A stretch of 64,000 nt of DNA, taken from positions 558,001-622,000 of the forward strand of contig NZ_JAJLQW010000002.1 of assembly GCF_025548535.1 (NCBI RefSeq). The letters run 5' to 3'. A model generated the notes under the pieces. It was not told the origin of the DNA. It made no database searches and saw only the letters and a program-made list of their open reading frames with translations. Positions 37,486 to 46,444 of this stretch are shown here, piece by piece. This DNA comes from Undibacterium sp. Jales W-56 (GTDB lineage: Bacteria > Pseudomonadota > Gammaproteobacteria > Burkholderiales > Burkholderiaceae_D). The position numbers and the translations under genes were made by a program. Position 1 is the first letter of the stretch. The number at the start of each line of letters is the position of its first letter.

Positions 37486-37770
37486 TTACGCTGTGTGCAG
37501 ATCAGTGTACGGCAGCAACGCGAGGTAGCGTGCGCGCTTGATCGCTGTGTCGACTTGACGTTGGTACAAAGCTTTAGTACCGGTCAAACGTGCTGGCATG
37601 ATTTTGCCGTTTTCTTGCACGAAGTCTTTCAGTGTATCGACATCTTTGTAGTCAACTTGCGCTACGTGTGCTGCTGTAAAGCGGCAGAATTTTTTACGCT
37701 TGAACAAAGGGTTTTGTTGCTGGCGCTTTTGTTTCAGTTTGCTTTTGTCAAATTTTTTACCGAATGCCAT
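37486..37770 (-). CDS. rpsR: 30S ribosomal protein S18
   Basis: The 94-residue basic protein has the S18 core: [25 protein letters not shown] and YLALLPYTD. The N-terminal Lys/Gln-rich extension is common in betaproteobacteria. It binds S6 on the platform of the 30S subunit. Confidence 0.98.
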   Translation of the reverse strand: MAFGKKFDKSKLKQKRQQQNPLFKRKKFCRFTAAHVAQVDYKDVDTLKDFVQENGKIMPARLTGTKALYQRQVDTAIKRARYLALLPYTDLHTA

Positions 37771-37779
37771 TTTTGGCTC

Positions 37780-38079
37780 CTAATCTAGTAAAGTCGTCTC
37801 GAACTCAGTAATGTGAAATACGAGACTTTTGCTGTTACGGTTCTTGCGCGACAAAAACCCGGTGAATTGCATGACTACACCCAACTCTATCTCTAAAAAT
37901 CGTTTTGAAATATCGCCTGCTGCTACTGCGTTGATTTCAAATTCGACTACACGTTGGGTACTTGCCTGCTCTTGCTTAGAACTGTGAGCCAGTACTGCAG
38001 AGGCTATCGGAATTCCTGCTGGCGTATAGCGCAGTGCCGATTTCTCCAAAATACTGGCAACAACTTTAAGCTGATTCAC
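37780..38079 (-). CDS. priB: Primosomal replication protein PriB
   Basis: The 99-residue OB-fold protein is PriB, a single-stranded-DNA-binding factor in PriA-dependent restart (MNQLKVVASILEKSALRYTPAGIP). It starts with GTG at 38079, there being no ATG in the right place, and lies between rpsF and rpsR as in other betaproteobacteria. The following gene starts 10 bp downstream. Confidence 0.93.
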   Translation of the reverse strand: MNQLKVVASILEKSALRYTPAGIPIASAVLAHSSKQEQASTQRVVEFEINAVAAGDISKRFLEIELGVVMQFTGFLSRKNRNSKSLVFHITEFETTLLD

Positions 38080-38108
38080 TGACTTCTGTTGCGTCCTCTA
38101 AAGGTCAA

Positions 38109-38477
38109 TTATGCTGCTGGCGCTTCTACGCGTTGCGTCTTGGCAGCATCTTCTTTCTGTACAGCTTTCATCATTGGAGATGGCGCTGTTTCAGCTTTCT
38201 TCATCTTGACTGTGAGGTGGCGCAGAACAGCATCATTGAATTTGAATGCGGTTTCCAACTCAAGCAGAGTCTCAGCATCGCACTCAATGTTCATGCAAAC
38301 ATAATGTGCTTTAGCCAGTTTTTGAATCATGTAAGCCAATTGACGACGGCCCCAATCTTCAACACGGTGTACTTGACCGTTACGAGCAACAACAGAAGCC
38401 TTGTAACGTTCGATCATTGCCGGCACTTGCTCGCTTTGATCAGGATGTACGATAAATACGATTTCATAATGACGCAT
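38109..38477 (-). CDS. rpsF: 30S ribosomal protein S6
   Basis: The 122-residue protein begins [18 protein letters not shown] and contains [16 protein letters not shown], typical of S6. The C-terminal tail is Ala/Lys-rich and variable. It is the first gene of the operon, with AAGGAGA 5 bases before the ATG. Confidence 0.98.
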   Translation of the reverse strand: MRHYEIVFIVHPDQSEQVPAMIERYKASVVARNGQVHRVEDWGRRQLAYMIQKLAKAHYVCMNIECDAETLLELETAFKFNDAVLRHLTVKMKKAETAPSPMMKAVQKEDAAKTQRVEAPAA

Positions 38478-38503
38478 ATATTCTCCTTGTGGACAATAAA
38501 ATA

Positions 38504-38532
38504 GCCCGCCTCGGCGTCAAGACGAGTGCGGG
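38504..38532 (-). promoter_or_regulatory. Candidate S6:S18-binding leader hairpin of rpsF
   Basis: The rpsF leader can fold into a hairpin with outer stem CCCGC/GCGGG and inner stem CTCG/CGAG. A CCG triplet lies at the stem side in GACGCCGAGG. Known rpsF leaders bind the S6:S18 complex through a CCG-bearing hairpin, giving autoregulation. Assignment is by structure and position only. Confidence 0.5.
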
Positions 38533-38549
38533 AAGAGGAAAAGCCCATG

Positions 38550-38578
38550 ACTATACTGCATTTTTTCAATTTACTCAA
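38550..38578 (-). promoter_or_regulatory. Probable promoter of the rpsF operon
   Basis: TTGAGT (38573-38578) and TATAGT (38550-38555) lie 17 bp apart on the minus strand, about 75 bp upstream of the rpsF start and just before the leader hairpin. Confidence 0.65.
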
Positions 38579-38654
38579 TAGTTTCAAGCACTTATTATGA
38601 TAAGTGAAGTAATTGTGACTTCAATCAATTTATCCAATGTCGAATTAAAAATTT

Positions 38655-38683
38655 TTGGTTATTCAAGCATTTATGTTTATACT
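38655..38683 (+). promoter_or_regulatory. Probable promoter of lexA
   Basis: TTGGTT (38655-38660) and TATACT (38678-38683) are separated by 17 bp. The -10 box overlaps the SOS box, as expected for LexA autorepression. Confidence 0.6.
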
Positions 38684-38699
38684 GTACAAAAATACAGGC
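38680..38699 (+). promoter_or_regulatory. LexA-binding SOS box
   Basis: The sequence contains CTGT-N8-ACAG (38682-38697) within TACTGTACAAAAATACAG, matching the gammaproteobacterial-type LexA operator. It sits 43 bp before the lexA start and implies autoregulation in the SOS response. Confidence 0.92.
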
Positions 38700-38742
38700 T
38701 GCATATAAACCCAGCCCAACTCTGTTTAAACGGAATTTCATT

Positions 38743-39411
38743 ATGTTAAAACTCACTGCCCGCCAAGAACAGATTCTGAATCTGATTAAAGATGCGATTC
38801 AGAATACAGGCTTCCCTCCGACCAGGGCAGAAATTGCGACCGAGTTAGGTTTTCGCTCAACCAATGCAGCAGAAGAGCATCTGCAAGCACTGGCGCGCAA
38901 AGGCGTCATCGAAATAGCTCCAGGCACATCGCGCGGCATCCGCTTGCTTGATTCTGCATTGAGCAATATCAAAGGGAAATTTAGCTCCGGAGCACAGCTG
39001 GCTTTGCCCCATCCCGCGTTGATGCAACTCAGCTTGCCTTTAGTCGGCAGAGTAGCTGCGGGTTCACCTATCCTCGCACAGGAACATATCGACACAAGCT
39101 ATCAGGTTGATCCGGCACTATTTTCCGCCATTCCTGATTACTTGTTAAAAGTAAGGGGCATGTCAATGCGCGATGCCGGCATTCTGGATGGTGACTTGCT
39201 TGCAGTTAAAAAATCCAGTGAAGCAAAAAATGGGCAAATCGTGATTGCCCGCATGGGCGACGATGTGACTGTTAAACGATACAAAAAATCAGGCAACATG
39301 ATTGAATTGCTTGCCGAAAATCCCGATTATCCAAATATCAAAATTACAGAGCAAGACGAAGATTTTTCTTTGGAAGGACTGGCGGTCGGATTGGTACGTG
39401 CATGGACGTAA
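38743..39411 (+). CDS. lexA: SOS response repressor LexA
   Basis: The 222-residue repressor has an N-terminal winged helix ([15 protein letters not shown]...[10 protein letters not shown]) and a C-terminal S24 self-cleavage domain. The cleavage site is Ala106-Gly107, with Ser141 (GMSMRDAG) and Lys178 (VTVKRYKK) as the catalytic pair. RecA-bound DNA damage signals trigger autoproteolysis. The gene is monocistronic here and converges on manC with 12 bp between stop codons; no sulA- or imuB-like gene follows. Confidence 0.98.
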   Translation: MLKLTARQEQILNLIKDAIQNTGFPPTRAEIATELGFRSTNAAEEHLQALARKGVIEIAPGTSRGIRLLDSALSNIKGKFSSGAQLALPHPALMQLSLPLVGRVAAGSPILAQEHIDTSYQVDPALFSAIPDYLLKVRGMSMRDAGILDGDLLAVKKSSEAKNGQIVIARMGDDVTVKRYKKSGNMIELLAENPDYPNIKITEQDEDFSLEGLAVGLVRAWT

Positions 39412-39423
39412 ATTGGCGGATGA

Positions 39424-40839
39424 CTAGAAACGACCATAAATATCCTGGAACCTAACAATGTCGTCTTCACCAAGATATTCACCACTCTGGACTTCAATCA
39501 TGACCAGATTCAGAATCCCGGGATTCTCTAATCTATGCTTGTGACCAGCAGGAATAAAAGTAGATTCATTGGTGCTAATCAATAACTCTTTGTCGCCGTT
39601 GACTACCTTTGCCATGCCACTCACAACGATCCAGTGTTCGCTGCGGTGATGATGCATTTGCAGGGACAATGACGCACCAGGTTTTACTTCAATACGCTTA
39701 ATTTTATATTTAGTGTCTTGTTCAAGCACCGTGTAAGTACCCCAAGGGCGATGTACCGTCTGATGCAATTTATGTGCGTCGTGACCGCTGCTTTTCAGCG
39801 CTGCGTACAGATGCTTTACATCCTGGACGCTGGACTTATCAGCAACCAGCAATGCATCAGGAGTATCGACAATAATCAGATTATCGACGCCAACCGCGCC
39901 AATGACGCGCTTATTGCTTTGGATATAGCAATTTGACACATCGTGGAGCAAGGCTTCGCCGTCAATACGATTGCCATTGGTGTCTGGCATTGTCAGGTCG
40001 CCTAATGCAACCCATGAGCCGACATCACTCCAGCCCAAATTGCAAGGGATAACAGCAACCTGGTCCGATCGCTCCATCACGGCATAGTCGATCGAATTAT
40101 CCGGGATAAGCTCGAACGTTGCTGGTTCAAGCTCGACCTGGCTGTATCCGGTACCTTTGAGGGTACGCGATTGTGCCATGCATTTTTTTGTTGCCGTAAG
40201 AATGTCGGGGCAATATTGCTCCATGGCTTTCAGTATGGATCCCGCCTTGAAACAGAACATGCCGGAGTTCCACAAATAACGGCCTGAGGCAAGGTATTCT
40301 TTGGCTTTTTCAAGCGAAGGCTTTTCTACAAAGCGCACAACTTTGTTGCCATCTGCTTCTATGTAACCATAACCAGTTTCAGCCGCTTCGGGTTGAATAC
40401 CGAACGTAACGAGACTACCCTGCTCTGCCAGCCTGGTCGCCTCTTTCACCGCGGTCGCAAATGCAGCCTGATCTTCGATTAAATGATCTGCCGCCAGGAC
40501 CAGCATCATCGCATCGGCTCCGTAGGCTTCTGTCAAATACAGCACTGCTGATGCAATAGCGGCGGATGTATTGCGGCCAAAAGGTTCAAGGATGAAAGAG
40601 GTATCAAGTTTGTCGCGATTGATTTCTTTATACTCATCCTGCGTTTTAAAAAAAAGTTCCCGGTTGGTGACCGTTAAAACTTCTTTTACTTCGGGTAAGT
40701 GCGCTCCGCGCAAAAAAGCCTTTTGTAAGAGACTTTGACCGTCCGCGAGGCGAATAAAAGGTTTCGGGTGCAACTCCCGGGAAACTGGCCACAAGCGCGC
40801 CCCTACGCCACCACACAAAATTGTCGGGAAAAGTTGCAT
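39424..40839 (-). CDS. manC: Mannose-1-phosphate guanylyltransferase / mannose-6-phosphate isomerase
   Basis: The 471-residue bifunctional enzyme makes GDP-mannose for exopolysaccharide or LPS. The N-terminal nucleotidyltransferase has CGGVGARLWPVSR and FVEKPSLEKA, and the C-terminal cupin domain has HHHRSEHWIVVSG. It stands alone, without other polysaccharide genes nearby, as do many housekeeping copies. The alternative symbols algA and cpsB are used in other species. Confidence 0.95.
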   Translation of the reverse strand: MQLFPTILCGGVGARLWPVSRELHPKPFIRLADGQSLLQKAFLRGAHLPEVKEVLTVTNRELFFKTQDEYKEINRDKLDTSFILEPFGRNTSAAIASAVLYLTEAYGADAMMLVLAADHLIEDQAAFATAVKEATRLAEQGSLVTFGIQPEAAETGYGYIEADGNKVVRFVEKPSLEKAKEYLASGRYLWNSGMFCFKAGSILKAMEQYCPDILTATKKCMAQSRTLKGTGYSQVELEPATFELIPDNSIDYAVMERSDQVAVIPCNLGWSDVGSWVALGDLTMPDTNGNRIDGEALLHDVSNCYIQSNKRVIGAVGVDNLIIVDTPDALLVADKSSVQDVKHLYAALKSSGHDAHKLHQTVHRPWGTYTVLEQDTKYKIKRIEVKPGASLSLQMHHHRSEHWIVVSGMAKVVNGDKELLISTNESTFIPAGHKHRLENPGILNLVMIEVQSGEYLGEDDIVRFQDIYGRF

Positions 40840-41311
40840 TAATTCCTCTGTTTCATTTCAATAAATTGTTTATCTTTATTTTTCAACAATTATCAAAGAT
40901 TTTGTTAAATCAATATTTTTTCAGTATTATCCCATGCGAAATCAGTTCAGCTCGGTTTAACGATGTTTAGTGCGATGCGATCAATAGATCATGGGTATTT
41001 TTCGAAATTGATTTGCTATTGTTACAGCAATATATGTTTTTATTATCAATAAATCAATTTAATTTTCTCTTTTTGATCGATGCACTCATAAACAATCGCC
41101 CCTTGCTTTGTTTGACTTTTTCTTTGTTCAAAGATCAGGATGAAATACAGATCAAGCTAGGTGTATTTGGTAGCGTTAACCACCGCTCCAGCTTTTATCG
41201 TCATTCGGGATGACAAGGCGCAAATAGTTTATTGCAGACGATATTAAAAAGCGGCGCAGACTAAAAATCTGCACCGCTTTTTTTAAACAAAATTACAAAT
41301 AATTTAAAAGC
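40840..41311. other. Gene-free AT-rich stretch upstream of manC
   Basis: No supported gene is seen in these 472 bases. A 66-codon frame at 41013 starts with TTG and encodes a hydrophobic, Phe/Leu-rich peptide without a ribosome site. The stretch contains the manC promoter region and, at its right end, the terminator annotated separately. Confidence 0.5.
41246..41284 (-). terminator. Intrinsic terminator of the small secreted-protein gene
   Basis: AAAAAGCGG and GCAGA pair with TCTGC and CCGCTTTTT, with a one-base internal mismatch and a short loop of CTAAAAA. On the minus strand it ends in a T5 run about 30 bp after the stop codon. Confidence 0.85.
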
Positions 41312-41707
41312 TTATTTCGTTGTTTTATCTTTGCGGACACCTGCTGCTGTTGCCGGCAGATATTTCAAAGGATCGTTCATACCGGCAACATAAGCTGTTG
41401 CCACGGTGCGAGGTTTGAGGCATGTGGCGCTCAGTACGCGGGAATCAGCGGAGATGTCATTTGTGCAGATAGACAAATCCTTGACCGTATCGAGCGAGAT
41501 ACCAGCCGCTGCTGCGACGGATACGACTGAACCGGCGCCAGCGCCGTTCGCCATCAATGTATCGACAGTTGCTTGCAAATCTTTGCTGTTTGTCAGCGCA
41601 GTGAAAATGCCATCGACAGATGTATCTACAGTACCTGCTTGTGCAACTGAGGCAATGCCTGAAACCAACAACAAACCAATAACTGCTTTTGAGACAAATT
41701 TCTTCAT
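41312..41707 (-). CDS. Small secreted protein of unknown family
   Basis: The 131-residue product has a clear signal peptide (MKKFVSKAVIGLLLVSGIAS, cleavage after AQA at about 24). The mature part is Ala/Thr/Asp-rich with two cysteines that could form one disulfide. I do not recognise a domain. The start at ATG 41707 has CAGGAG 5 bases upstream; the longer frame from 41839 has no such site. The gene is monocistronic with its own terminator. Confidence 0.75.
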   Translation of the reverse strand: MKKFVSKAVIGLLLVSGIASVAQAGTVDTSVDGIFTALTNSKDLQATVDTLMANGAGAGSVVSVAAAAGISLDTVKDLSICTNDISADSRVLSATCLKPRTVATAYVAGMNDPLKYLPATAAGVRKDKTTK

Positions 41708-41892
41708 GGCGACTCCTGAGTGAATTGAATAGCCTGGCGAGGCTATATTGATTTTAATTAAGTTTAGATCAAATTCAAAGCCTAAATTTGTATCCTGTGA
41801 ATCAACTGTTTTTCGAAAAACGTTTTTAGAGGGAAGCATGCCTTTTCAGTCATGATTTATAGCCGAGACAGAGGCATTCCTTTGTTTTTTTA

Positions 41893-42091
41893 GGGCTTAC
41901 ACAAAACGGCAAGCTTACCACCGTTCATATTGAACCCGCAGGCTGGATGCGGCTTTCAGCGGCATTTCGTGCCAACAGGCGCACCCAGCTTGCGGGTTCG
42001 TTTTTATATTCATTTCATAGAACCGGTTCTCTTGCTTTTCTCTGTGTCTCCGTATCTCTGTGGTGAGAGGTTTTGATTTTTGCGCAAGTCC
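41893..42091 (+). mobile_element. MITE-like repeat, copy 2 of 3
   Basis: A 199-bp element with terminal repeats GGGCTTACACAAAA and the complement of GGACTTGCGCAAAA, flanked on both sides by the dinucleotide TA. The central hairpin (41932-41999) pairs GAACCCGCA...TGCGGC with GGCGCA...TGCGGGTTC at 19 of 22 positions and holds an inner GGCA/TGCC stem. The right end supplies the last base of the M14 peptidase stop codon (42091-42093). TA duplication is the hallmark of Tc1/mariner/IS630-type transposition. Confidence 0.8.
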
Positions 42092-43785
42092 TATTCAAAG
42101 ATTGCCAACACAGGATAACGTCGCCATTCTGGTTCGGCAAACCGTTGGCAGTGCGCGAAGATAAAATCTAGAACGGCACTTTGCTGCATCAGCAGTTCTG
42201 GATGCGCGAGTTTCCATGCTTCAAACTGGGTTTTAAGCGCTGGCTCGGTCTCCAGTAATTCAGCAGCCATGTCTTCGAATACATAATCTGAGTAGGCTTC
42301 TTTTTTCTCCAGCACGCTATTAAAAAATCCCCAGCGGAAAAAACTGTCATGCGCCTGCGGCTCCAGCGTCTCGATCACGTATCGTGCCTGCTCCTGATTG
42401 AGCGGAACCCAGACATCTCCCTCTCTGAGCTGGTGCTGACCGATGGCAGTTTCCAACTCCATTTCATCATGAAACATGTGGCCTTCGTAAGGATGCGGAC
42501 GCGATTTGACTGAGCGTATGGTATAGCTCTGTGCCTGCACTGGTTTATTCGCGCTGAGTCGCTCAAACTCCACGCCATTCCATTGCAGGCGCTCAATCGC
42601 AGCGCGCCATTGTTGCGGCACCACGTAAGCAAGCGGCGCACGCACCACGACGGCTGCTTTGAAATGATTGTAGTAAGGGATCTCTTTTTCCCAGATTTGA
42701 TTCTTGTCGTAATACAAGCGACTGTAGTCGCCCACTATACTAGGACGATGGCAAGCGGCATATCCCTTAAAGCGTACCGTCGACACCCTCTCATCGTCGC
42801 GTTGCCAATTAACAGGCCAATGATTGCGGGTCTTGCCGTTTTGCCGCGCTGCATCACGCAATTGCTGAATCTGCGCAGCATGATCGATTGTGAATTCGAG
42901 TGCGACCTCGACCAGCGCGCGCATTGATGCATAACGATCGGCAAAGGGCTTCAGCATGTGCGTCTCCGGCATAAAACCGATGGTGTGATGTAATGCTGCA
43001 TAGCCAGTTGAGAAACGCGCCGTTTCTAAAAATTCTTCAATACCCTGATCCGGGCTTTCCTGAACAGGATTCACATAGGGGCAAGTCGGCCAGCCGCGTT
43101 GCTGCATGCCTTGATATATGGCCGGCAGCATCGTCTCGCGCAGGAATTGCCCGAGGCCACCGCCCAACTTATCTGCCTGGGTATGAATCAAGGTCATCGT
43201 GTAAGGATAATCCGCACCATTCGAGGTATGCGTATCAACCATCACATCAGGATCCCAGGCCGTAAAAAATTGATTGAAAACCTGCGCATTCAGGCTATCG
43301 CATTTGATGAAATCGCGGTTCAGATCCAGATGTAGGCTATTCCCGCGAAAACCAAACATTTCCGGTCCATCCTGATTCACCCGCGAGGTATTTTGCCGAT
43401 GATGGCAACCATCTACGTTATAGATCGGGATGAATAAAAATACGCTACGACCTAAGCGGGCAAGCCGATCCGGCTGCATACAGAAATCGCGCACCAGCGC
43501 CATGCAAGCATCAATCCCCTCCGGCTCTCCCGGATGAATGCCATTGTTATTAAAAAACACCGGGCGTTTTTCAAGCGCGATCTGCTCCCGATCAAACACG
43601 CCATCGGCCGTCACCACGCCGGCATGAATAGGTACGCCCGCATCCGACACACCGATCTGACCGAAATGCAAAATCGTCGGAAAACGTTGCGCCAGTTGCT
43701 GATAAAAAGCGATGCACTGCTCCCAGGTCGTGGTTTGATTATGATTGCCTAGTTCGTAAGGTGTTTGCAGATCTGCTGACATCAT
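42091..43785 (-). CDS. M14 family zinc carboxypeptidase-like metallopeptidase
   Basis: The 564-residue protein has the M14 zinc motif HPGEPEG (His84, Glu87), a later His in DTHTSNGADY and a glutamate in MPETHMLKPF as catalytic candidates. It has no signal peptide, so it may be cytoplasmic or exported by another route. M14 enzymes remove C-terminal residues from peptides or act on cell-wall peptides. The two first codons are both ATG (43785 and 43782), with no strong ribosome site. The stop codon coincides with the edge of MITE-like copy 2. Confidence 0.87.
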   Translation of the reverse strand: MMSADLQTPYELGNHNQTTTWEQCIAFYQQLAQRFPTILHFGQIGVSDAGVPIHAGVVTADGVFDREQIALEKRPVFFNNNGIHPGEPEGIDACMALVRDFCMQPDRLARLGRSVFLFIPIYNVDGCHHRQNTSRVNQDGPEMFGFRGNSLHLDLNRDFIKCDSLNAQVFNQFFTAWDPDVMVDTHTSNGADYPYTMTLIHTQADKLGGGLGQFLRETMLPAIYQGMQQRGWPTCPYVNPVQESPDQGIEEFLETARFSTGYAALHHTIGFMPETHMLKPFADRYASMRALVEVALEFTIDHAAQIQQLRDAARQNGKTRNHWPVNWQRDDERVSTVRFKGYAACHRPSIVGDYSRLYYDKNQIWEKEIPYYNHFKAAVVVRAPLAYVVPQQWRAAIERLQWNGVEFERLSANKPVQAQSYTIRSVKSRPHPYEGHMFHDEMELETAIGQHQLREGDVWVPLNQEQARYVIETLEPQAHDSFFRWGFFNSVLEKKEAYSDYVFEDMAAELLETEPALKTQFEAWKLAHPELLMQQSAVLDFIFAHCQRFAEPEWRRYPVLAIFE

Positions 43786-44082
43786 AGGATTGATTAACTG
43801 TGAGTCTTGTTTAAAAAAGAAAAGGAACTTAAAAAATAATCTTTACCGAAGTGATATTTTTTATTTTACGCTTGTTGAGGTTTTCTCAATTCAGGCAATA
43901 AGTCATTGGGGTATCGACAAATTTGTATTGTTGTATAAATCTAATAAGTAGATCGCTGTGCGACTTACAGTTTGTTGCAAGTTTGTTTAATTTGCTGTCA
44001 TCCAGTTTATTGTCCATTTCGTTTTTGTGATTGAGACCACGTAAAAATTTACGGTCTAAATCTACTTTTAAAAAAGGACATC

Positions 44083-44490
44083 ATGAAAACGAAATTCATT
44101 CTTACTGCAATAGCAACAGTCTTTTCAGTCTCGGCTTTCGCCCAAGTGCCAGCCTCCAATCCGGTAGATCAAGTCAAACAAGACAACAAAGAAATCCATC
44201 GCGATAATAAAGATATCCGTAAAGACAAACGTGACATCAGTAAAGATCAAAAAGAACTGGCGGAAGATCGTCAGGCACGTAATGCAGCTCAGCGTGCAGA
44301 AAACAGAGATATTAAAAACGGTAATCTGGCCGGCGCAGAAAAAATGGAAAAGCGTCGCGAACACGAGCAACATGAAATTAACCACGACAAGCACGATCTT
44401 AACAAAGACAAAAACAATCTTCATAAAGATCGTAAAGATCGCAATAATGACGTAAAGCAACGCAACAAGGATGCCGCGCAAATTAAGTAG
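44083..44490 (+). CDS. Small secreted, highly charged repeat protein
   Basis: The 135-residue product has a signal peptide (cleavage near AFAQ, about 21). The mature part consists almost wholly of Lys, Asp, Asn, Arg, Glu and His in a recurring [DN]xxxIxKD pattern (HRDNKDIRKDKRDISKDQ, then NHDKHDLNKDKNNLHKD). It is likely helical and hydrophilic. I recognise no named family with a known function. The gene is followed after 51 bp by the YXWGXW lipoprotein gene on the same strand. Confidence 0.7.
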   Translation: MKTKFILTAIATVFSVSAFAQVPASNPVDQVKQDNKEIHRDNKDIRKDKRDISKDQKELAEDRQARNAAQRAENRDIKNGNLAGAEKMEKRREHEQHEINHDKHDLNKDKNNLHKDRKDRNNDVKQRNKDAAQIK

Positions 44491-44541
44491 CCATCTTGGG
44501 ATATTATTGTCATTAAAGAGTCGAATTTTATAGGAAGTCCA

Positions 44542-45879
44542 ATGAAAAAAATGATCTTGGCAACTGGTCTTGCAAGCACGATGCTAAGTGCTTGCGTTAC
44601 AGCACCGCCGCCTTCGCCAAGAATCGTTTATGTTCAACGAGCTCCGGACTCGACCACCTATACACTGCCGGCACCGCAATCCGTTGTCAGTGTATATGTG
44701 GAACCTCCTATTTATCAGCCGCCGCCCGTAAGGGTCGCCTGGGCTCCCCCTCCGATGTTGGTGGAACTCCCGCCGCCGCAGCCATACGAAGAAGCTGTTT
44801 GGACTGGTGGATATTGGATATGGGAGGGAAATTGGGTTTGGGCGCATGGGCGCTGGGCTCCGCCGCCACGCCCTGGATACGCCTGGATCCATCCTTATTA
44901 TGAAAATCGAGGCGACTCTGTCATCTTCGTGAATGGTTTTTGGGCCGCTCCCGGCGTTCATTTCGTCGCGCCGCCCCCCAGCCTGAATATTGCATTTGCA
45001 TCAGTGAATATCGGCGTAGTAATGGGCCCTCGTCCGATAGGTCCGATTGGTTGTTTTGTTCCGCCGCCGCCAGGATCGAGGTTCGGCCTGGTGATCCCGG
45101 CGCCAATAGGTACGCCGCCTGCGGTAGTAACAAGCGCGCCGCCTGTGATTAGGGAGGGTATGCGCATCAATATGAATAATGTTAGCAACACTACGATTAT
45201 CAATAATGTGTCTAACATCAAAAATGTAACCATTGTTGCCCCGGCATTTGCGACCCTAAACGGACAAGCGGTTAACTCTTCAGTACCCAATCAAGCTCAC
45301 CTAGCTGCGAAAATCTCCCCTGTTGTAAATAGTATGGCGCCAGAACCCTTATCTACAAAACCTGTATCGACTTATGCTCAAGGAAGAGATCGCTTTTCTC
45401 CAAATACGGCACGGCCGATATATGAACAAGAGGTAACAGGATTTATGCGGGAGCGTGCGGCAGAACAAATTCATCCCAATGTAATCACCACGCCAAGCCA
45501 GCAACAGGGAGTCGTACAGCCAGCGATGAATCCAGCACCACTGAATATACAATCATCTCAAAACAACAAAATGCCAACTGACCAATTCCAACAAGACCGC
45601 AGAACCTATATTCAGAACCAAGCAGAAAACGGACGGATTCAGGGCAACGCCTACAGCTCTCAAAATAGAGCGCCATTTGAACATACTCCAGAGAGTATCA
45701 AGCAGGCTCCGCAGCCCATTGTCTCTCCCGCGGGTACCCAACAACCATTAAACAGAAATGACATACATCCAGCAAATAGCGCATCAATCAGCTCAAAGCC
45801 CATCCCTCATTCGCAAAGTGATGAACCAAAAGAAGAAAAGAAGCGAACTGAACGAGATAGACGTGAGCATGAACGCTAA
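44542..45879 (+). CDS. YXWGXW repeat-containing lipoprotein
   Basis: The 445-residue protein has a lipoprotein signal (LSAC at about 15-18). A Pro-rich segment leads to a tryptophan-rich YXWGXW-type region (about 93-135, with WTGGYWIWEGNWVWAHGRW). The C-terminal half is low-complexity, rich in Asn, Gln, Pro and Ser, and ends in a charged KKRTERDRREHER-type tail. The family is found in surface or periplasmic proteins of betaproteobacteria without a known function. Confidence 0.75.
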   Translation: MKKMILATGLASTMLSACVTAPPPSPRIVYVQRAPDSTTYTLPAPQSVVSVYVEPPIYQPPPVRVAWAPPPMLVELPPPQPYEEAVWTGGYWIWEGNWVWAHGRWAPPPRPGYAWIHPYYENRGDSVIFVNGFWAAPGVHFVAPPPSLNIAFASVNIGVVMGPRPIGPIGCFVPPPPGSRFGLVIPAPIGTPPAVVTSAPPVIREGMRINMNNVSNTTIINNVSNIKNVTIVAPAFATLNGQAVNSSVPNQAHLAAKISPVVNSMAPEPLSTKPVSTYAQGRDRFSPNTARPIYEQEVTGFMRERAAEQIHPNVITTPSQQQGVVQPAMNPAPLNIQSSQNNKMPTDQFQQDRRTYIQNQAENGRIQGNAYSSQNRAPFEHTPESIKQAPQPIVSPAGTQQPLNRNDIHPANSASISSKPIPHSQSDEPKEEKKRTERDRREHER

Positions 45880-46025
45880 ATCTGTTCGATAGTTACTGGC
45901 TCAAAATTAAAATTTATTTTTCTATATACAGAAAATCTAGCAATCGTTATTCTGATGTTTACCCATACTGACATAGGTTTTCTATGCCGGTCGTTTTGAG
46001 TAGTACTTCTGAAAGGAAATATCAA

Positions 46026-46363
46026 ATGAAATTCAATTCAATTCAGTTCTATTCGCAATTGGCACTCTCATTGCAGGTGTGAGTTTTGCTCAAACTCCCG
46101 CTCCAGCGCCTGCTTCAACACCTGCCACCAAAATGCCGCCGCCGGCCGCAGCCAGCGCAAAAGCTACGGCGAAAGCGTCTGCTTCTGCAACGCCTGAAGC
46201 AGCCGGTGGCGGTGCAGGTAAGGTTTGGGTAAACTCAAAATCGAATACCTACCACTGTCCGGGCAGCAAATTTTATGGAAAAACAAAGGCAGGCGAGTAT
46301 ATGACGGAAGCCGAGGCCAAAACCAAAGGGGCGCATGCTGATCACGGCAAGGCCTGCAGCTAA
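46026..46363 (+). pseudogene. Small secreted protein gene, frameshifted in its signal peptide by a 5-bp repeat
   Basis: AAGGAA precedes ATG 46026 at a normal distance, but that frame stops at 46080-46082. The +2 frame continues as VLFAIGTLIAGVSFAQTP and on to 46363, ending in a WVNSKSNTYHCPGSKFYGK-type domain seen in betaproteobacterial small proteins (Cys-containing, C-terminal HGKAC). ATTCA is present three times in a row at 46031-46045. Removing one copy restores MKFNSVLFAIGTLIAGVSFA, a perfect signal peptide, fused to the rest. It is either a phase-variable gene or an inactivated one; a GTG at 46079 could start an uncleaved cytoplasmic form. Confidence 0.75.
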
Positions 46364-46444
46364 TATCCGCATTACAGCGCCATCTTTAGTATTTGCCTTT
46401 TATCTGGTCTGTAACGGAATTAGTTGAATTTAAACACGACTTTG

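Noticed and set aside
38541-38742. AT-rich region between rpsF and lexA as a replication origin
   Set aside because: No DnaA-box cluster or dnaA/dnaN neighbours; the content is explained by two promoters and the SOS box.
41013-41213. 66-codon frame upstream of manC
   Set aside because: TTG start in AT-rich DNA, low-complexity hydrophobic translation, no ribosome site.
44125-44481. Hydrophobic frame opposite the charged secreted protein
   Set aside because: Complement of Lys/Asp codons gives Phe/Val/Ile runs; no independent support.
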